Below are positions 17,838 through 28,836 of a stretch of DNA of 35,501 bases, in pieces (within the stretch, counting starts at the first letter, position 1; every line of letters starts with the position of its first letter). Where the stretch lies: the NCBI RefSeq assembly GCF_030452765.1, contig NZ_JAKDLO010000020.1, positions 1-35,501 on the forward strand. The letters are read 5' to 3'. The notes under the pieces are model-generated. The model searched no databases. It had not been told where the DNA came from and saw nothing but the letters and a program-made list of their open reading frames with translations. The DNA is from Intrasporangium sp. (GTDB lineage Bacteria > Actinomycetota > Actinomycetes > Actinomycetales > Dermatophilaceae). A program made the translations under genes and the position numbers.

Positions 17838-17844
17838 ACCGACG

Positions 17845-17850
17845 ACGGTA
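17845..17850 (-). promoter_or_regulatory. comEA: -10 box for a leaderless comEA-comEC transcript
   Basis: On the minus strand, TACCGT (TANNNT) ends seven bases before the ATG at 17837. It supports that start for comEA. Confidence 0.4.
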
Positions 17851-17986
17851 GGAACCCCGCCACGCACCTGCGACACCTCGACGCGGGCCTGGGGACAGGC
17901 GAATCGCGTCGCCCGGGATGTGGAGAACGGATCGCACGCAGGAGGGCCCACTGCGTGTCGGTTTCGGTGCGGACGCGCCGAGGGGT

Positions 17987-17992
17987 CAGACT
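17987..17992 (+). promoter_or_regulatory. purU: Possible -10 box for a leaderless purU transcript
   Basis: CAGACT, one base from TANNNT, ends six bases before the purU ATG. GAGGGG lies further upstream (about 13 bases from the start), too far for a good ribosome site. Confidence 0.3.
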
Positions 17993-17998
17993 GCTCCA

Positions 17999-18841
17999 AT
18001 GGCCCGGCACATCATGACCCTCACCTGTGACGACCGACCCGGAATCGTCGCTACCGTCTCGCATGCGCTGCTGCAGGTGGGCGCGAACATTCTCGAGAAC
18101 CAGCAGTTCAGCGACGAGGACACCGACCTGTTCTTCATGCGGAGCGTCTTCGACGCCGACTCCGCCGACGTCGCCACGGTCCTGACGGCGATCGACTCGA
18201 GCGAGGCCATAAAGCACCAGCACCTGCAGGTGCGGCCGGCCGAGGAGTACTGCCGCACGCTCATCCTCGTCAGCAGGTTCGACCACTGCCTGCTCGACCT
18301 GCTCTACCGATGGAAGTCCGGCGACCTACCGATCGACATCGTCGGCGTCGTGTCCAACCACGAGGACTGCCGGGCGCTGGTCGAGTACTTCGGGGTGCCG
18401 TTCACGCTCATCCCGGTCACCCCGGGGAGCAAGCACGACGCCGAGACCGCGCTGATCCGGCTCGTCGAGGCGCAGGACGTCAAGCTCGTCGTGCTGGCCC
18501 GCTACATGCAGATCCTGTCCGACCGGCTCTGCGAGCAGCTGGCCGGCCGAGCGATCAACATCCACCACTCGTTCCTGCCCGGCTTCAAGGGCGCCAAGCC
18601 GTATCACCAGGCTCACGACCGGGGCGTGAAGCTCATTGGTGCGTCAGCACATTACGTGACCGCAGATCTCGACGAGGGGCCGATCATCGAGCAGGACGTG
18701 GTGCGAGTGACCCACGCCGACACGCCGGCTCGGCTCGTCGCGATCGGCCGCGATGTCGAGCGACGCGTCCTGTCGGAGGCGGTGCGCGCACACGCGGACA
18801 GCCGGGTCTTCCTGTCGGGGCGCCGCACGATCGTCCTGTAG
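17999..18841 (+). CDS. purU: Formyltetrahydrofolate deformylase
   Basis: PurU hydrolyses 10-formyltetrahydrofolate to formate and tetrahydrofolate, balancing one-carbon pools and supplying formate to purine synthesis. The 280-residue protein has the family layout: an N-terminal ACT domain (about 5-80; CDDRPGIVATVSHAL) that senses amino acids, and a formyltransferase-fold catalytic domain (about 87-280). The triad is Asn187 and His189 in INIHHSFLP and Asp225 in DLDEGPII. The ATG at 17999 fits the conserved N-terminus MARHIMTLTC. It diverges from comEA and converges on the sugar transporter operon. Confidence 0.97.
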   Translation: MARHIMTLTCDDRPGIVATVSHALLQVGANILENQQFSDEDTDLFFMRSVFDADSADVATVLTAIDSSEAIKHQHLQVRPAEEYCRTLILVSRFDHCLLDLLYRWKSGDLPIDIVGVVSNHEDCRALVEYFGVPFTLIPVTPGSKHDAETALIRLVEAQDVKLVVLARYMQILSDRLCEQLAGRAINIHHSFLPGFKGAKPYHQAHDRGVKLIGASAHYVTADLDEGPIIEQDVVRVTHADTPARLVAIGRDVERRVLSEAVRAHADSRVFLSGRRTIVL

Positions 18842-18858
18842 CTTCGCGGGGGTATGCC

Positions 18859-18880
18859 GCCCAGCCGGGTCGCGCTGGGC
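18859..18880. terminator. Hairpin between convergent purU and the sugar-permease gene
   Basis: GCCCAGC (18859-18865) and GCTGGGC (18874-18880) form a 7-bp stem with an eight-base loop. It lies between two convergent stops. GTATGCCG immediately precedes and overlaps its left arm. Confidence 0.45.
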
Positions 18881-18915
18881 CGCATCCGCTCACTCCGTGC
18901 GGGAAGCCGCGAGCG

Positions 18916-19818
18916 CTACTTGACCGAGCCGGCCATGACTCCTTGGACGAAGTAGCGCTGGAACGAGAAGAACACGATGAGCGGCACGATGAGGGACAGG
19001 AAGGCGCCACTCGAGAGCAGGTCGATGTTCGCGCCGAACTGGCGCATCTGCGACTGCAGCGCCACGGTGAGCGGCGCCACGTCGGACGAGGCGAAGACGA
19101 GCGAGATGAGCAGGTCGTTCCAGACCCACAGGAACTGGAAGATCCCGAGCGAGGCGATCGCGGGCAGGCCGAGCGGCAGGATGACCTTGCGGAAGATCGT
19201 CCACTCGCTGCCGCCGTCCATCCGGGCCGCCTCGAGCAGGTCGCGTGGGATGCCGGCGAAGAAGTTGCGCAGCAGGAACACCGCGAACGGCAGCCCGAAG
19301 GCGACGTGGAACAGGATGACCGACAGCCGGCTGCCGAAGATCCCCAGCGCGCCGTAGAGCTGGGCCACCGGGATCAGCGCCACCTGGACCGGCACCACGA
19401 GCAGGCCGACGACGAGGATGAACAGCCAGTCGCGGCCGGGGAACTCGAGCCAGGCGAAGGCGTATGCGGCCAGCGACGCGAGGACGATGACGAGCAGCGT
19501 CGCCGGGACGGTGATGTAGATGGTGTTGAGGAACGAGCCGGTGATCGCCGGGTTCTGCAGGAGGTTCTCATAGTTCTTGACGGTCAGCTGCGCCGGTTGC
19601 GTGAAGACGGTCCACCAGCCGCTCGAGTTGTTCTCGGCCTCGGGCCGGAACGAGGCGACCAGCAGGCCGAGGCTCGGCACGAGCCAGAAGAGCGCGATCG
19701 CGACCAGGCCGACCTGGACCACGCCGCTGCCCATCCTGCCGACGAGCCGTGCAACGGGGCCGCGGTGGATGGAGCCACCACCACCGACTGCGGAGCCGAC
19801 ATCCGGGACAGCACTCAT
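18916..19818 (-). CDS. Carbohydrate ABC transporter permease (MalG-like)
   Basis: This is the second membrane subunit of a binding-protein-dependent sugar importer. The 300-residue protein has about six membrane helices and the EAA loop that contacts the ATPase (DLLEAARMDGGSEWTIFRKVILPL, near residues 193-216), plus a C-terminal FVQGVMAGSVK typical of MalG relatives. The ATG at 19818 overlaps the MalF-like stop by ATGA, so the permeases are co-translated. It is the last gene of the operon, and its stop faces purU. The sugar transported cannot be told from sequence. Confidence 0.93.
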   Translation of the reverse strand: MSAVPDVGSAVGGGGSIHRGPVARLVGRMGSGVVQVGLVAIALFWLVPSLGLLVASFRPEAENNSSGWWTVFTQPAQLTVKNYENLLQNPAITGSFLNTIYITVPATLLVIVLASLAAYAFAWLEFPGRDWLFILVVGLLVVPVQVALIPVAQLYGALGIFGSRLSVILFHVAFGLPFAVFLLRNFFAGIPRDLLEAARMDGGSEWTIFRKVILPLGLPAIASLGIFQFLWVWNDLLISLVFASSDVAPLTVALQSQMRQFGANIDLLSSGAFLSLIVPLIVFFSFQRYFVQGVMAGSVK

Positions 19819-21179
19819 CGGTCTCCCTCCCGGCGGAACCGCCTGATGTTGAAGAGCATGGCAGGTAGCACGAGCACGAAGAGGAAGATCCCGAGCGCAC
19901 TGCCGAGACCGAGGTCGTTGCCGCCGCCGAACGAGACGAGCCACATCTGCAGCGCGAGGACGTTGGCCTCCGGCTGCACGGACCCGGGCGCCATGATGTA
20001 GACGAGGTCGAAGATCTTGAGCACGTTGATGACGAGCGTGACGAAGACGACGAGGAGGACCGGTGAGAGCAGCGGCATGGTGACCCGTCGGAACACCTGC
20101 CACTCGGTCCCTCCGTCGACCCGGGCAGCCTCGAGCGCGTCGCGCGGGATCGCCGAGAGCCCGGCCGCGATGAGGACCATGGCGAAGCCGGCCCACATCC
20201 ACACGTACGCGGCGATGATCGAGGGCGTCACGAGGTCAGGCCCGAGCCACGTCACCCCGTCGAAGGGCTGGGCGAAGTTGGAGGCGGGCAGCCGGATCGT
20301 GTAGCTGCCCGGTGACAGGTCGGTGAAGGTGAAGCGTCCGTCGCCGCCCGTCTTGGTCGTGTCGATCACCGTTCCGGTCTGGATGGCCTGGACGGTCACA
20401 CCTGGCATGCCCTTCTCGTTCGGGTCGATCTGGCCGGGCGTGCCTCCGCCGCCCTTGGCGAAGTCGAGCCAGACAACTCCCTCGATCCGGTCGGGGGCGC
20501 CGGCACTGCCCTGGACCGGGCTCGCGTCGGTCGCGTTCTCGGGCATCTTGCCGGGGGCGAAACCGATGAGCGGCAGCGACACCGTGCCGCCGAGGCGCAC
20601 GCTCGCCCTGGTCTCGAAACCGTGGTCGACGGGAACAAGTGCCTGCGGCTCGCGGGGGCGCGCGTCAGGGTACTGGGACGAGGTGGCGAACAGGTCATGC
20701 ACACCGACCACGATGGCGTTGGCGACGCCCTTGCCCGGGTCCTGCTCGTAGACGAGCCGGAAGATGATGCCTGCGGCGAGGAAAGAGATGGCCATCGGCA
20801 TGAAGATGACGAGCTTGAAGGCCGTGCTCCAGCGGACCCGCTCGGTCAGGACCGCGAAGATCAGGCCCAGGGCGGTGACGACCGTCGGGGCCACGACGAC
20901 CCAGATGACGTTGTTGCGGATCGCCTTGAACGTCTCGGGCTCGGTGAACATCCTGATGTAGTTGTCCACCCCGACGAAGCTCGAACCGCTCGCGTCGAAG
21001 AGGCTCCGGACGACCGAGAACCCGATCGGGTAGAGCATGAGCACGAGCAGCACGATCGAGGCCGGCAGCAGGAAGGCTGCTGCCGTCGAGGGCCGCCCGC
21101 GCTCGCCGGAACTGCCCCGGGTCTCCTTCTTGTCCGCAGGAGGCCCGGGGCGTTCCGCGGTCTCGGGGGGCGCCGTCAT
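19815..21179 (-). CDS. Carbohydrate ABC transporter permease (MalF-like) with large extracellular insert
   Basis: This is the first membrane subunit of the sugar importer. At 454 residues it is about 150 longer than typical Gram-positive MalF relatives. Helices TM1-3 lie at about 35-60, 90-112 and 121-143; an insert spans about 147-313; the remaining helices and the EAA loop (ALEAARVDGGTEW, 348-360) follow. Within the insert, residues 231-300 look like an SdrD-B/carboxypeptidase-regulatory beta-sandwich (EGVVWLDF...GMPGVTVQ...GRFTFTDLSPGSYTIRLP). Topology places the insert outside the cell, between TM3 and TM4, where E. coli MalF has its P2 loop that contacts the binding protein. The ATG at 21179 has GGGAG upstream, and the stop overlaps the next gene. 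Confidence 0.92.
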   Translation of the reverse strand: MTAPPETAERPGPPADKKETRGSSGERGRPSTAAAFLLPASIVLLVLMLYPIGFSVVRSLFDASGSSFVGVDNYIRMFTEPETFKAIRNNVIWVVVAPTVVTALGLIFAVLTERVRWSTAFKLVIFMPMAISFLAAGIIFRLVYEQDPGKGVANAIVVGVHDLFATSSQYPDARPREPQALVPVDHGFETRASVRLGGTVSLPLIGFAPGKMPENATDASPVQGSAGAPDRIEGVVWLDFAKGGGGTPGQIDPNEKGMPGVTVQAIQTGTVIDTTKTGGDGRFTFTDLSPGSYTIRLPASNFAQPFDGVTWLGPDLVTPSIIAAYVWMWAGFAMVLIAAGLSAIPRDALEAARVDGGTEWQVFRRVTMPLLSPVLLVVFVTLVINVLKIFDLVYIMAPGSVQPEANVLALQMWLVSFGGGNDLGLGSALGIFLFVLVLPAMLFNIRRFRREGDR

Positions 21180-21249
21180 CCGGCGCTCCCCCCTCGTGCC
21201 CTGAGCCCTAGCGTCGCAGCCACGATGTCACCACGATGGCCTCAGCCGG

Positions 21250-22608
21250 TCAGTTGCCGTAGGCTTGGGACGCGTCGGCCTCGAGCGCGTTCATCGCGCC
21301 CTGGACGTCCTTGGGGTTGCGCAGGAAGTCGGCGAGGTCCTTCCACATGCCGGCGCCCTTGGTGCCGCCGAACGCAGACGGCGCCTGGTCGGACATGTCG
21401 AACCGGAACGAGTCACCGGCGTCGATGAGCGCCTTGGCGATCTGCCGCGAGATCTCGTCCGGGTAGGCGTCGAGCGAGACGTTCTTGTTGGGCGAGGTGA
21501 AGCCGCCGGCCTTGACCCAGATCTCCGCAGCCTGCGGGGTGGCGAGGTACTGCAGCAGCGCCATTGCTCCCGGGTTGTCCTTGAACGCGACGGCGACGTC
21601 GCCGCCGCCCACGACGGCCGGCTTGTCCCCGACCATCGGGAAGGGGAAGAACTTCGCGTCGGTGCCGAGCTTGGCCTTGGTCGAACTGGTGATGACGCCG
21701 GCGACGAAGTCACCCTCGTAGACCATGGCGGCCTGCGGCGGATCGGAGAAGACCTTCGTCACCGAGGTCGGGAAGTCGGTCTGCAGCGCGCCGGTCGTGC
21801 CGCCCGCGAGCAGCTCGGGGTTGCCCCACAGCTGCGCCAGGGTCTCGAGCGCCTTCTTGACCGAGTCGTCGGTCCACTTGATCTCGTGCGCGGTCAGCTT
21901 GTCGTACATCTGCGGCCCAGCCTGGCTGAGGTAGACGTTCTCGAACCAGTCGGTGAGGGTCCACCCGTCCGCCCCACCGATCGAGACCGCCTGCTGGCCT
22001 GCGGCCGAAAGTGTCTTGGCCGTGTCGATGAACTCGTCCCACGTCTTCGGCGGCTGGACCCCGGCGTCCTCGAAGGAATGCACGTTGTACCAGACCGTCG
22101 ACTTGTTCGAGGCCTTGAACCAGACCCCGTAGAGCTTGCCGTCCACCGTCCCTAGGTCCTTCCAGACCGGCGAGTAGTTCGCGTCGACGGCGCTCGAGAC
22201 CTCGTTGCTCACGGGCTTCAACGCCTTGCTCTCGACGAACTGCTTCATCAGCCCGGGTTGCGGGAGGAAGGCGACGTCAGGTGGACTGCCACCCTTGACC
22301 CGAGGCGTGAGCACGCTGGCGATCTGGTCGCCGGTCGAGGTGTACTTGATCGTCGCTCCGGTCTGCTCCTCGAAGGGCTTGACCACCTTGAGGAAGTTCT
22401 TCTGCTCGTCACCCGTCCACACCGCGGCGACCTCGACGGTCTGGCCCTTGAGGTCGGGTAGAGCCGCCCCGCCCGCCGTCCCCGTCGGGGTGCTCGTTGG
22501 ACTGGCATTCGACTCGGGCGCCTCGTTGTTGCCGGACGAGCCACAGGCGGCCGCGGCCAACGCGACTCCAGCCATGACCGCCGTCAGACGCAGTGCTCTT
22601 CTCATCAT
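21250..22608 (-). CDS. Sugar ABC transporter substrate-binding lipoprotein
   Basis: This extracellular solute-binding protein (family 1) captures the sugar for the importer. The 452-residue precursor has a lipoprotein signal peptide with lipobox LAAAAC and lipidated Cys22, then a Ser/Thr/Asn-rich linker, then the two-lobed binding domain (about 50-452). Motifs typical of the family include GADGWTLTDWF and a late TSPNKNV. The ATG at 22608 overlaps the ATPase stop by ATGA, and GGAAGGA precedes it; a second ATG follows immediately. It lies 70 bases upstream of the MalF-like permease. Confidence 0.94.
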   Translation of the reverse strand: MMRRALRLTAVMAGVALAAAACGSSGNNEAPESNASPTSTPTGTAGGAALPDLKGQTVEVAAVWTGDEQKNFLKVVKPFEEQTGATIKYTSTGDQIASVLTPRVKGGSPPDVAFLPQPGLMKQFVESKALKPVSNEVSSAVDANYSPVWKDLGTVDGKLYGVWFKASNKSTVWYNVHSFEDAGVQPPKTWDEFIDTAKTLSAAGQQAVSIGGADGWTLTDWFENVYLSQAGPQMYDKLTAHEIKWTDDSVKKALETLAQLWGNPELLAGGTTGALQTDFPTSVTKVFSDPPQAAMVYEGDFVAGVITSSTKAKLGTDAKFFPFPMVGDKPAVVGGGDVAVAFKDNPGAMALLQYLATPQAAEIWVKAGGFTSPNKNVSLDAYPDEISRQIAKALIDAGDSFRFDMSDQAPSAFGGTKGAGMWKDLADFLRNPKDVQGAMNALEADASQAYGN

Positions 22609-23834
22609 GCTTCCTTCCTGGATTCGGTCTGGGTCGGTTCTGACGCACGGGACCTGATCGCCACGCCGGTCTCCGGGTCGAAGTAGTGCAACCGGGTCGT
22701 GTCGACGCTGATCCGGACCGGCTCACCCTCGCGGGCCCTCGTGCGGGGGTTGCATCGCGCGATGACGATCGTGTGGTCCGCGTCGCCGCCACCGAGCCCC
22801 GGTGCGTCGGCCTCCAGATCGAGGTCGGGATCCTCGCCATGGACGACCCGCGGCGCGTCGACACTGAAGTGCACCATGACGTCGGAGCCCATCGCCTCGA
22901 CGAGCTCGGCCTTCGAGGTGAGCACGTCGCGCGTCGCGCCGTCGAGGTCCGCGTCGTCCATCTCCTCCGGACGGATCCCGACGACCACGTCATGGCCGAG
23001 GCGGTCCTCGAGGCCGGGGTGATCCGTCAGCAGCGTGTCCGGCACCTCGAGGCGTTGACTGCCGAGGATGACCGCGAGCCCGCCGTCCCGCTCGAGCCGG
23101 GCGCGCATGAGGTTCATCGCCGGCGAGCCGATGAAGCCCGCGACGAAGAGGTTGACCGGGTTGTCGTAGAGCGCCTGCGGGTGGTCGACCTGCTGGAGCA
23201 GGCCCTTGCTCATGACGGCGACGCGGTCGCCGAGGGTCATCGCCTCGGTCTGGTCGTGGGTGACGTAGATCGTCGTGACGCCGAGATCCCTCTGCAGCCG
23301 TGCGATCTCGGCTCGCATCTGGACGCGGAGCTTGGCGTCGAGGTTGGACAGCGGCTCGTCCATGAGGAAGGCCTGCGGCTCCCGGACGATCGCGCGCCCC
23401 ATCGCCACCCGCTGCCGTTGCCCGCCGGAGAGGTTGCGCGGCTTGCGGTCGAGATGATCGGTCAGCCCGAGGATCTCGGCCGCGTGCTGCACGCGCCGGT
23501 TGATCTCGCCCTTGGGCATCTTGCGCAGCTGAAGCCCGAAGGCGATGTTGTCGCGCACCGACAGGTGTGGGTAGAGCGCGTAGCTCTGGAAGACCATGGC
23601 GACGTCCCGGTCACGGGAGGGAACCCGGTTGACGACGCGGTCACCGATCGTGACGGTGCCCTCGCTGATCTCCTCGAGGCCGGCCACCATACGCAGGGCG
23701 GTTGTCTTGCCACAGCCGGACGGGCCCACCAGGACGAGGAACTCGCCCTCGGTGATCTGCAGGTTGAGGTCGGTGACGGCGCGGGTGCCGTCAGCGTAGA
23801 CCTTCCCGACGCCGTCCAGCCGCACCTCCGCCAC
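22605..23834 (-). CDS. ABC transporter ATPase (MsmX/UgpC-like) for sugar import
   Basis: This subunit drives the sugar importer. In the 409-residue protein the ATPase core has Walker A GPSGCGKT (37-44), Q-loop VFQSYALYP, signature LSGGQ (135-139), Walker B FLMDEP (156-161) and H-loop YVTHD. The C-terminal part (about 240-390) is the MOBE/OB regulatory region typical of MalK/UgpC, with a His/Asp-rich insertion (GEDPDLDLEADAPG). The GTG at 23834 has GGAGG four bases upstream. It is the first gene of the operon; many actinobacteria instead use one shared ATPase (MsiK) for several importers. No glycosidase or LacI gene is adjacent. Confidence 0.95.
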   Translation of the reverse strand: MAEVRLDGVGKVYADGTRAVTDLNLQITEGEFLVLVGPSGCGKTTALRMVAGLEEISEGTVTIGDRVVNRVPSRDRDVAMVFQSYALYPHLSVRDNIAFGLQLRKMPKGEINRRVQHAAEILGLTDHLDRKPRNLSGGQRQRVAMGRAIVREPQAFLMDEPLSNLDAKLRVQMRAEIARLQRDLGVTTIYVTHDQTEAMTLGDRVAVMSKGLLQQVDHPQALYDNPVNLFVAGFIGSPAMNLMRARLERDGGLAVILGSQRLEVPDTLLTDHPGLEDRLGHDVVVGIRPEEMDDADLDGATRDVLTSKAELVEAMGSDVMVHFSVDAPRVVHGEDPDLDLEADAPGLGGGDADHTIVIARCNPRTRAREGEPVRISVDTTRLHYFDPETGVAIRSRASEPTQTESRKEA

Positions 23835-24047
23835 GTGACCTCCAGACCTGGATCCGAGCCCTCGTCGCGCGTCGTGGAACGGGGGCACCGTCCGTACTCG
23901 ACCTCTTCTTGCCTACCATCTGGACTACCCCGTACCCAGTTTCGCGGGTGAACGACGCCGAATCGTGACCGCCAAACCCGGACGTATGCCGCGCAGCCAC
24001 GTCGCGTCGTGACGGACCTTCGACGCGGCGCGCCGGTGCGCCAACCC
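23835..24047. other. Intergenic region upstream of the sugar transporter operon
   Basis: No gene is seen. It should carry the operon promoter, but I cannot choose a -35/-10 pair with confidence and find no clear LacI-type operator. It contains a GTATGCCG octamer (23984-23991) and a small GGCGC/GCGCC hairpin (24027-24042) just past the plsY stop. Confidence 0.6.
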
Positions 24048-24653
24048 TCAGCCGATCCGTCGCTGGCGCCACCAGCCGACGAGGTTGCTGCGGTGCCGCC
24101 ACAGCACGAGCAGGCCGAGCGCGACGAGCCAGACCACCGTCCAGGCGTCCCCGGGGGCACGCCCCACGGCCACGACTGCGGCAGCCACGAGCAGCCCCAC
24201 GGCGGCACAGATCGATGCGGCCGACACCCACCGCGCCAGGGCGAACGCGAACACGAACACGACGAGCGCGACGAGCGCCACCCACGGGTGCACGCCGAGG
24301 ATCGCGCCGAGCGTGGTTGCCACCCCCTTGCCGCCGCGGCCGTGCAGGAACGGCGAGTAGATGTGGCCGAGCACCGCGGCGAGCCCGACGGCGTACGCGA
24401 GGTGCGCACCGTACAGGTGCCCCGCGACGAGCACCGGGACCAGCCCCTTGAGGACGTCGAGCAGGCCGACGACGACTCCCCACTTGCGGCCGAGGACCCG
24501 TCCGGCGTTGGTGGCACCGGGGTTGCCGGACCCGGCGGCCCGGACGTCCTTGCCGAGGACTCTGGCGATGATCGTCGCCGGGTTCACCGACCCGACGAGG
24601 AACGCGGCGACGATCGCCCCGGCCCAGACGACGGGCACCCACGCACGGGTCAT
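24048..24653 (-). CDS. plsY: Acyl-phosphate:glycerol-3-phosphate acyltransferase
   Basis: PlsY transfers an acyl group from acyl-phosphate to glycerol-3-phosphate, the first step of phospholipid synthesis. The 201-residue protein has about five membrane helices and the conserved cytoplasmic motifs GSGNPGATN (41-49) and RGGKGVAT, with the HIYSPFLHG segment before the latter. Its ATG at 24653 overlaps the degV stop by ATGA. Coupling with a DegV-family protein is meaningful because DegV/FakB proteins supply fatty acid for acyl-phosphate formation. Confidence 0.95.
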   Translation of the reverse strand: MTRAWVPVVWAGAIVAAFLVGSVNPATIIARVLGKDVRAAGSGNPGATNAGRVLGRKWGVVVGLLDVLKGLVPVLVAGHLYGAHLAYAVGLAAVLGHIYSPFLHGRGGKGVATTLGAILGVHPWVALVALVVFVFAFALARWVSAASICAAVGLLVAAAVVAVGRAPGDAWTVVWLVALGLLVLWRHRSNLVGWWRQRRIG

Positions 24654-25555
24654 GGGTCTCCCTCGATGCCGGTATCTGCCTCTCGTCGCTCGCCGCCCAC
24701 CGGCTCACCCGGCCGGGGCGACACTGCGATCGCCAGCGTGCTCGGGCCGACGTGTGCGCCGACGACCGCCCCGAGCTCGACGATGCGCACCTCCCGCGCG
24801 GCAGGTACCCGGGCGCGCAGGTGCTCGGCCAGCTGCTCCGCGCGGTCGGCGTCATCGAGGTGGTGGATGGCGAGGTCGACCATCAGGCCGCCACTGCGCA
24901 CCTGCTCGACGGTGAGCGTCTCGATCCGGGCGATGGCTCGCGCTGCCGTCCTGACCTTCTCGACGGGGACGATCCGGCCGCCGCGCACCGTGAGGATCGG
25001 CTTGATCGAGAGCGCCGACCCGAGCAGCGCCGAGGCCGCCCCGATGCGCCCGCCGCGGCGCAGGTGCTCGAGCGTGTGCACGTAGAAGAGGACCCTCGCG
25101 TGCTCGAGCCGACGCTCCACCGCTGCACGCACCTCTGCCGGCGCGGCGCCCGCGGCAGCAGCGTGCGCGCCGCTGACAGCGGCATACCCCATGGCCATCC
25201 CGATGGTCTCCGAGTCGATGACCTCGACGGGGAGCGGCGCCTCGGCCGCCGCCATCCTGGCCGACTCCACGGTGCCGGACATCTGACCCGACAGGTGCAC
25301 CGAGACGATGCCCGTCGCGCCCTCGTCGGCCAGCCGCCGGTAGGTCTCCAGGAACACCTCGGGGGCGGGACGCGAGGTCGTGACGACCGTGTGCTCCCGC
25401 AGCGCCTGGGCGACCTGATGAGCCGTGATGTCGACCCCTTCGACGCGCTCCACTCCCCCGACGACGACATGCAGCGGCACGACGGCGATCGCGTGCTCTC
25501 GCACGAGGCCGGCGGGCAGGTATGCCGTCGAGTCCGTGACGATCCGAACGTTCAC
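24650..25555 (-). CDS. DegV/FakB-family fatty-acid-binding protein
   Basis: DegV-family proteins bind a single fatty acid; FakB members present it to the kinase FakA to form acyl-phosphate, the PlsY substrate. The 301-residue protein shows the family N-terminus VRIVTDSTAYLP, the ligand-site motif TTSRPAP (59-65) and the carboxylate-binding loop HLSGQMSGT (87-95), plus HLRRGGRIG, another family signature. The GTG at 25555 has AAGGAG eight bases upstream. It is 99 bases past the leuS stop, perhaps co-transcribed, and overlaps plsY. No FakA (DAK2-domain) gene is in the window. Confidence 0.93.
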   Translation of the reverse strand: MNVRIVTDSTAYLPAGLVREHAIAVVPLHVVVGGVERVEGVDITAHQVAQALREHTVVTTSRPAPEVFLETYRRLADEGATGIVSVHLSGQMSGTVESARMAAAEAPLPVEVIDSETIGMAMGYAAVSGAHAAAAGAAPAEVRAAVERRLEHARVLFYVHTLEHLRRGGRIGAASALLGSALSIKPILTVRGGRIVPVEKVRTAARAIARIETLTVEQVRSGGLMVDLAIHHLDDADRAEQLAEHLRARVPAAREVRIVELGAVVGAHVGPSTLAIAVSPRPGEPVGGERREADTGIEGDP

Positions 25556-25654
25556 TGTCGCTCCTTCCGCGCCGCCCCGGCCGGGCTCCGATGCGTGCGT
25601 GCGGACCGTGCGCGGCGGCCACCACATCGGGTCACGGGGCTGGCAGGTCCAGCC

Positions 25655-28630
<2,976 letters not shown>

Positions 28631-28705
28631 TCTCGTCTCTCGCATCTCAGCACTGCGCCACAGGGGCTGTCGGGGTGCACGGGGCGCGAGGCCCCGCGGG
28701 TGGGC

Positions 28706-28732
28706 AAAAGAAAACCCCTCGCACGGGAGGGG
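28706..28732 (-). terminator. leuS: Attenuator terminator of leuS
   Basis: On the minus strand, CCCCTC, loop CCGTGC and GAGGGG are followed by TTTTCTTTT, a textbook rho-independent terminator. It lies 76 bases before the leuS start and after the leader peptide, so it can only act as an attenuator for leuS. Confidence 0.92.
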
Positions 28733-28735
28733 AGG

Positions 28736-28775
28736 CCGCGTTGATGTCGGGATGCCCCGACTTTCGTCAACGCGG
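28736..28775 (-). promoter_or_regulatory. leuS: Alternative hairpin of the leuS attenuator
   Basis: CCGCGTTGA and TCAACGCGG form a perfect 9-bp stem enclosing a second stem, GTCGGG/CCCGAC. The first arm contains the last codons and the stop of the leader peptide, so ribosome position decides whether it forms. It ends three bases before the terminator stem. Confidence 0.8.
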
Positions 28776-28802
28776 CTGCAGAAGGAGCAGCAGGCCAGCC
28801 AT
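28767..28802 (-). CDS. leuS leader peptide with five consecutive Leu codons
   Basis: An 11-codon reading frame encodes [11 protein letters not shown] and ends in TGA. The Leu run (codons 4-8) uses CTG, CTG, CTC, CTT, CTG. It lies just before the alternative hairpin and terminator, with its stop codon inside the first hairpin arm, the classic leader-peptide layout. TAACCT ends six bases before its ATG and no ribosome site is seen, so it is probably translated from a leaderless transcript. It is too short for standard gene finders. Confidence 0.88.
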   Translation of the reverse strand: MAGLLLLLQPR

Positions 28803-28808
28803 GGGTCA

Positions 28809-28836
28809 AGGTTAGCGCAGGCTCCTGCAGCCTCAA
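28809..28836 (-). promoter_or_regulatory. leuS: leuS promoter
   Basis: On the minus strand, TTGAGG (-35, 28831-28836) and TAACCT (-10, 28809-28814) are 16 bases apart. The start point predicted from the -10 falls at the leader peptide ATG. The -35 overlaps the stop of the upstream gene. Confidence 0.65.

Noticed and set aside
18310-20001. Plus-strand frame spanning purU and the MalG-like permease
   Set aside because: It covers the 3' half of purU in another frame and then the antisense of the permease; no conserved motif is seen.
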